Both the position numbers and the translations under genes were made by a program. Shown piece after piece: positions 62,158-64,000 of a stretch of DNA of 64,000 nt (its first letter is position 1; each line of letters begins with the position of its first letter). Source of the stretch: Vibrio methylphosphonaticus (GTDB lineage: Bacteria > Pseudomonadota > Gammaproteobacteria > Enterobacterales > Vibrionaceae); NCBI RefSeq assembly GCF_023634655.1, contig NZ_JAMKMS010000016.1:61681-125680 (forward strand). Reading direction: 5' to 3'. The notes under the pieces are model-generated. The model was given only the letters and a program-made list of their open reading frames with translations. It did not search any database and was not told the DNA's origin.

Positions 62158-63690
62158 ATGCTCACATTCAAAAAAACGGTTATTGCTTGTACATCTATAG
62201 TGCTATTGGGTTGTACGTCTGCTCCAGATAGTGTGCCCTTATCTGAGAAGGACTATTGCGCAGAACTCTCCAACAAAGAGCACCTACCGCTATCTCACTA
62301 TACTCAACCTTTCGAGACTGAAATAAAGAGCAGCACAGGTGTTTATGTCTTGGAGCAAGGGGCAGAAGCGATGATGTCTCGAGCTTGGTTGACCGAGCTG
62401 GCAGAGACTTCCATCGATGTGCAGTACTTTATCTTCTCAATCGATAACGTCGGTTTAATTGCCACCGACTATCTTGTCAGAGCGGCTGAACGAGGTGTTA
62501 AAGTTCGAGTATTGGTGGATGACATCATGCTCGACGCTAAAGGGGATGAGCTACTCATGCTGGCCGCTCATGACAACTTTGAGATAAAGATATACAACCC
62601 TAACGCGAATATTGGCAAAAACATCGTGCAGAAGATGACGACAGTCTTAACTGATTTCCACGGTATCAATCAGCGAATGCACAACAAGGTCTTTTTAGTC
62701 GATGACCAAGTGGCCATTACTGGGGGCAGAAACATTGCTGACGAATACTTCGGCTTCGACCACGAGTATAACTTCCGCGATAGAGATGTGTTTCTCGCAG
62801 GCAAAGCAGTTGAAGAGATCGACACCTCCTTTGAGCAGTACTGGAGTAGCCCGCTCAGTGTCCCTGTCGAAGATCTATTCAAATCCAATCCCTATGACAG
62901 CAACCCAGACTTTTCACGGTTGCATTCCTATGCCTGTAATCCGAAACATTTTCATCCTGAGATAAGAGCTGAAATAGATAAGGTACCAGAGACCTTTAAG
63001 GCACTGTCTAAAGAGGGAAAATTCTTATTCGTTGATAACGTTGAATACATCGCCGATAAGCCAGGTAAAAACGATCGTCAGACCTTCTTAGGTGGGGGTA
63101 GCATTACTCGCGACAAGCTAATTGATCTCGCTGAGAGCGCACAAGCATCAATTTTGATCCAAACCCCCTATCTGGTGACGACTAAAAAGGATCGTGAGTT
63201 TCTACGCAGTTTGGTTGAAAAGGGCATTTCAATAAAGATCTTAACCAATAGCTTAGCTTCCAATGACAACCTCGCCGCGTTTAGTGGTTACCAGAGAAAC
63301 CGGAAGCAGCTTTTGGCCACGGGTGTAGAGGTTTATGAGTTTAAACCCGATGCCGAGGTTAGGCAGCGGGTAATGACCGAGCATATGTACAAGAAACTGC
63401 CAACCACACCTATCTTTGGTCTCCACGCTAAAAGCATGACAATTGACGACACTGTTACCGTTGTTGGCACCTACAATCTTGACCCACGTAGCGCTCATTT
63501 GAACACAGAGAGCTTTGCTATTATCCACTCACCAGAGATCACCGAGCACGTGTCAAAAGCGATGAGGATGGAAATGGAACCTGAGAATGCATGGCGGATA
63601 ACGAAAGACTTTAACCCTGATAATGAAGTCAGCGTAACCAAAAGGGTTGGCGTAAAGCTGCATCGCATTGTTCCTAAGAACATTCTTTAG
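62158..63690 (+). CDS. phospholipase D family lipoprotein (cardiolipin synthase-like)
   Basis: 510 aa. Lipoprotein signal MLTFKKTVIACTSIVLLGCTSAP with lipobox LLGC. Two HKD motifs: HNKVFLVDDQVAITGGRN (His at about 175) and HAKSMTIDDTVTVVGTYNLDPRS (His about 423), the phosphatidyltransferase signature. May be a surface/periplasmic phospholipid-modifying enzyme, related to ClsC/YmdC; substrate unknown. Confidence 0.88.
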   Translation: MLTFKKTVIACTSIVLLGCTSAPDSVPLSEKDYCAELSNKEHLPLSHYTQPFETEIKSSTGVYVLEQGAEAMMSRAWLTELAETSIDVQYFIFSIDNVGLIATDYLVRAAERGVKVRVLVDDIMLDAKGDELLMLAAHDNFEIKIYNPNANIGKNIVQKMTTVLTDFHGINQRMHNKVFLVDDQVAITGGRNIADEYFGFDHEYNFRDRDVFLAGKAVEEIDTSFEQYWSSPLSVPVEDLFKSNPYDSNPDFSRLHSYACNPKHFHPEIRAEIDKVPETFKALSKEGKFLFVDNVEYIADKPGKNDRQTFLGGGSITRDKLIDLAESAQASILIQTPYLVTTKKDREFLRSLVEKGISIKILTNSLASNDNLAAFSGYQRNRKQLLATGVEVYEFKPDAEVRQRVMTEHMYKKLPTTPIFGLHAKSMTIDDTVTVVGTYNLDPRSAHLNTESFAIIHSPEITEHVSKAMRMEMEPENAWRITKDFNPDNEVSVTKRVGVKLHRIVPKNIL

Positions 63691-63737
63691 CTTTAGTATC
63701 GCTTGATGGGCTAGAACGGCATAGGGATAAAACGAAA

Positions 63738-63765
63738 AAGGCTCTAACCTAAGTCAGAGCCTTCA
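63738..63765 (-). terminator. terminator-like hairpin between the PLD gene and tRNA-Trp
   Basis: AAGGCTCT / AGAGCCTT with T-run on the minus strand (A-run at 5'); second stop signal for leftward tRNA transcripts, and may end the PLD gene too. Confidence 0.7.
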
Positions 63766-63778
63766 CGCATTACAGATG

Positions 63779-63809
63779 CAAAAAAGCCTCGTCTTTCGAC
63801 GAGGCTTTA
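63779..63809 (-). terminator. terminator downstream of tRNA-Trp
   Basis: On the minus strand AAGCCTCGTC-GAAA-GACGAGGCTT then T-run. Near-identical to 63945-63972. Confidence 0.93.
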
Positions 63810-63813
63810 AATA

Positions 63814-63890
<77 letters not shown>

Positions 63891-63944
63891 AAACTGTTTC
63901 TAATCTATGCCAATTGACTCAATAAATCAACATGATAGATTCAA

Positions 63945-63972
63945 AAAAGCCTCGTCATTTGACGAGGCTTTT
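63945..63972 (-). terminator. terminator between tRNA-Trp and the next tRNA
   Basis: AAGCCTCGTC-ATTT-GACGAGGCTT, T-run on the minus strand. Each tRNA here has its own near-identical terminator. Confidence 0.9.
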
Positions 63973-63979
63973 CAATAAA

Positions 63980-64000
63980 TGGCGGAGTGGACGGGACTCG
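63980..64000 (-). tRNA. 3' end of a tRNA, probably tRNA-Asp (cut by window end)
   Basis: Minus-strand CGAGTCCCGTCCACTCCGCCA: end of a T-arm, acceptor 3' strand CCACTCC and encoded CCA. The bacterial tRNA-Asp 3' end is very similar; the anticodon lies outside the window. Confidence 0.7.

Overview
The window is a chromosomal segment of a gammaproteobacterium, almost certainly a Vibrio (family Vibrionaceae). Supporting evidence: a second-type flagellar cluster arranged as in Vibrio lateral flagella, the uspB-ftnA-uspA neighbourhood, rep next to a cytochrome c5 gene, ilvC/ilvY with ubiK, and protein sequences very close to Vibrio/enteric orthologues. I cannot name the species. I see no prophage, integrase, IS element, CRISPR array or rRNA; this is mostly ordinary chromosome with several accessory catabolic islands.

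Layout. (1) 1-3127: flagellar genes. flgC/flgB run leftwards from a good sigma-54 promoter; flgA, flgM, flgN and a small lytic transglycosylase run rightwards. (2) 3221-6258: a DMT exporter, a PPC/DUF296 protein and an Nramp-family transporter lacking the canonical metal-binding motif. (3) 6659-13987: a hexose-phosphate island, uhpT, then uhpABC (response regulator, sensor kinase, membrane sensor), manA and a HAD phosphatase. A shared ~40-bp element lies upstream of both uhpT and manA, suggesting one UhpA regulon that imports sugar phosphates and feeds mannose-6-P into glycolysis. (4) 14396-25804: a leftward 2,3-diketo-L-gulonate operon (dlgD, TRAP transporter yiaMNO, ulaF, HAD phosphatase, yiaL, lyxK, ulaD, IclR regulator, ulaE, small alpha/beta-barrel protein), closed by a strong terminator and followed by a frameshifted FucP-type permease. 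(5) 26293-38386: housekeeping genes (pdxY, HI0933-family flavoprotein, uspB, ftnA, uspA, DMT transporter, rsmJ, asnC, prlC, rlmJ, gorA). (6) 38467-44200: a twice-frameshifted 6-phospho-beta-glucosidase, a gene-poor stretch with a possible coding remnant, a secreted GH19 chitinase, an acyltransferase and a SPOR protein. (7) 44324-49758: a complete peptide-type ABC transporter (fused ATPase, binding protein, two permeases). (8) 50662-51239: a tRNA operon Arg-His-Pro-His-Pro. (9) 51539-63690: cytochrome c5, rep, a TetR-controlled RND efflux pair with a perfect 18-bp operator, ubiK, ilvC/ilvY and a phospholipase-D-family lipoprotein. (10) 63814-64000: tRNA-Trp and the 3' end of a probable tRNA-Asp, each followed by a near-identical terminator.

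The window holds no obvious large undescribed system. The points most worth checking are the hairpin that hides the flgM ribosome binding site, the shared uhpT/manA upstream element, the Nramp homologue with altered metal ligands, the lytic transglycosylase translationally linked to flgN, the possible iron-regulated Cys/Lys-rich protein at 31396-31899, and the cluster of one-base frameshifts in two sugar-catabolism genes.
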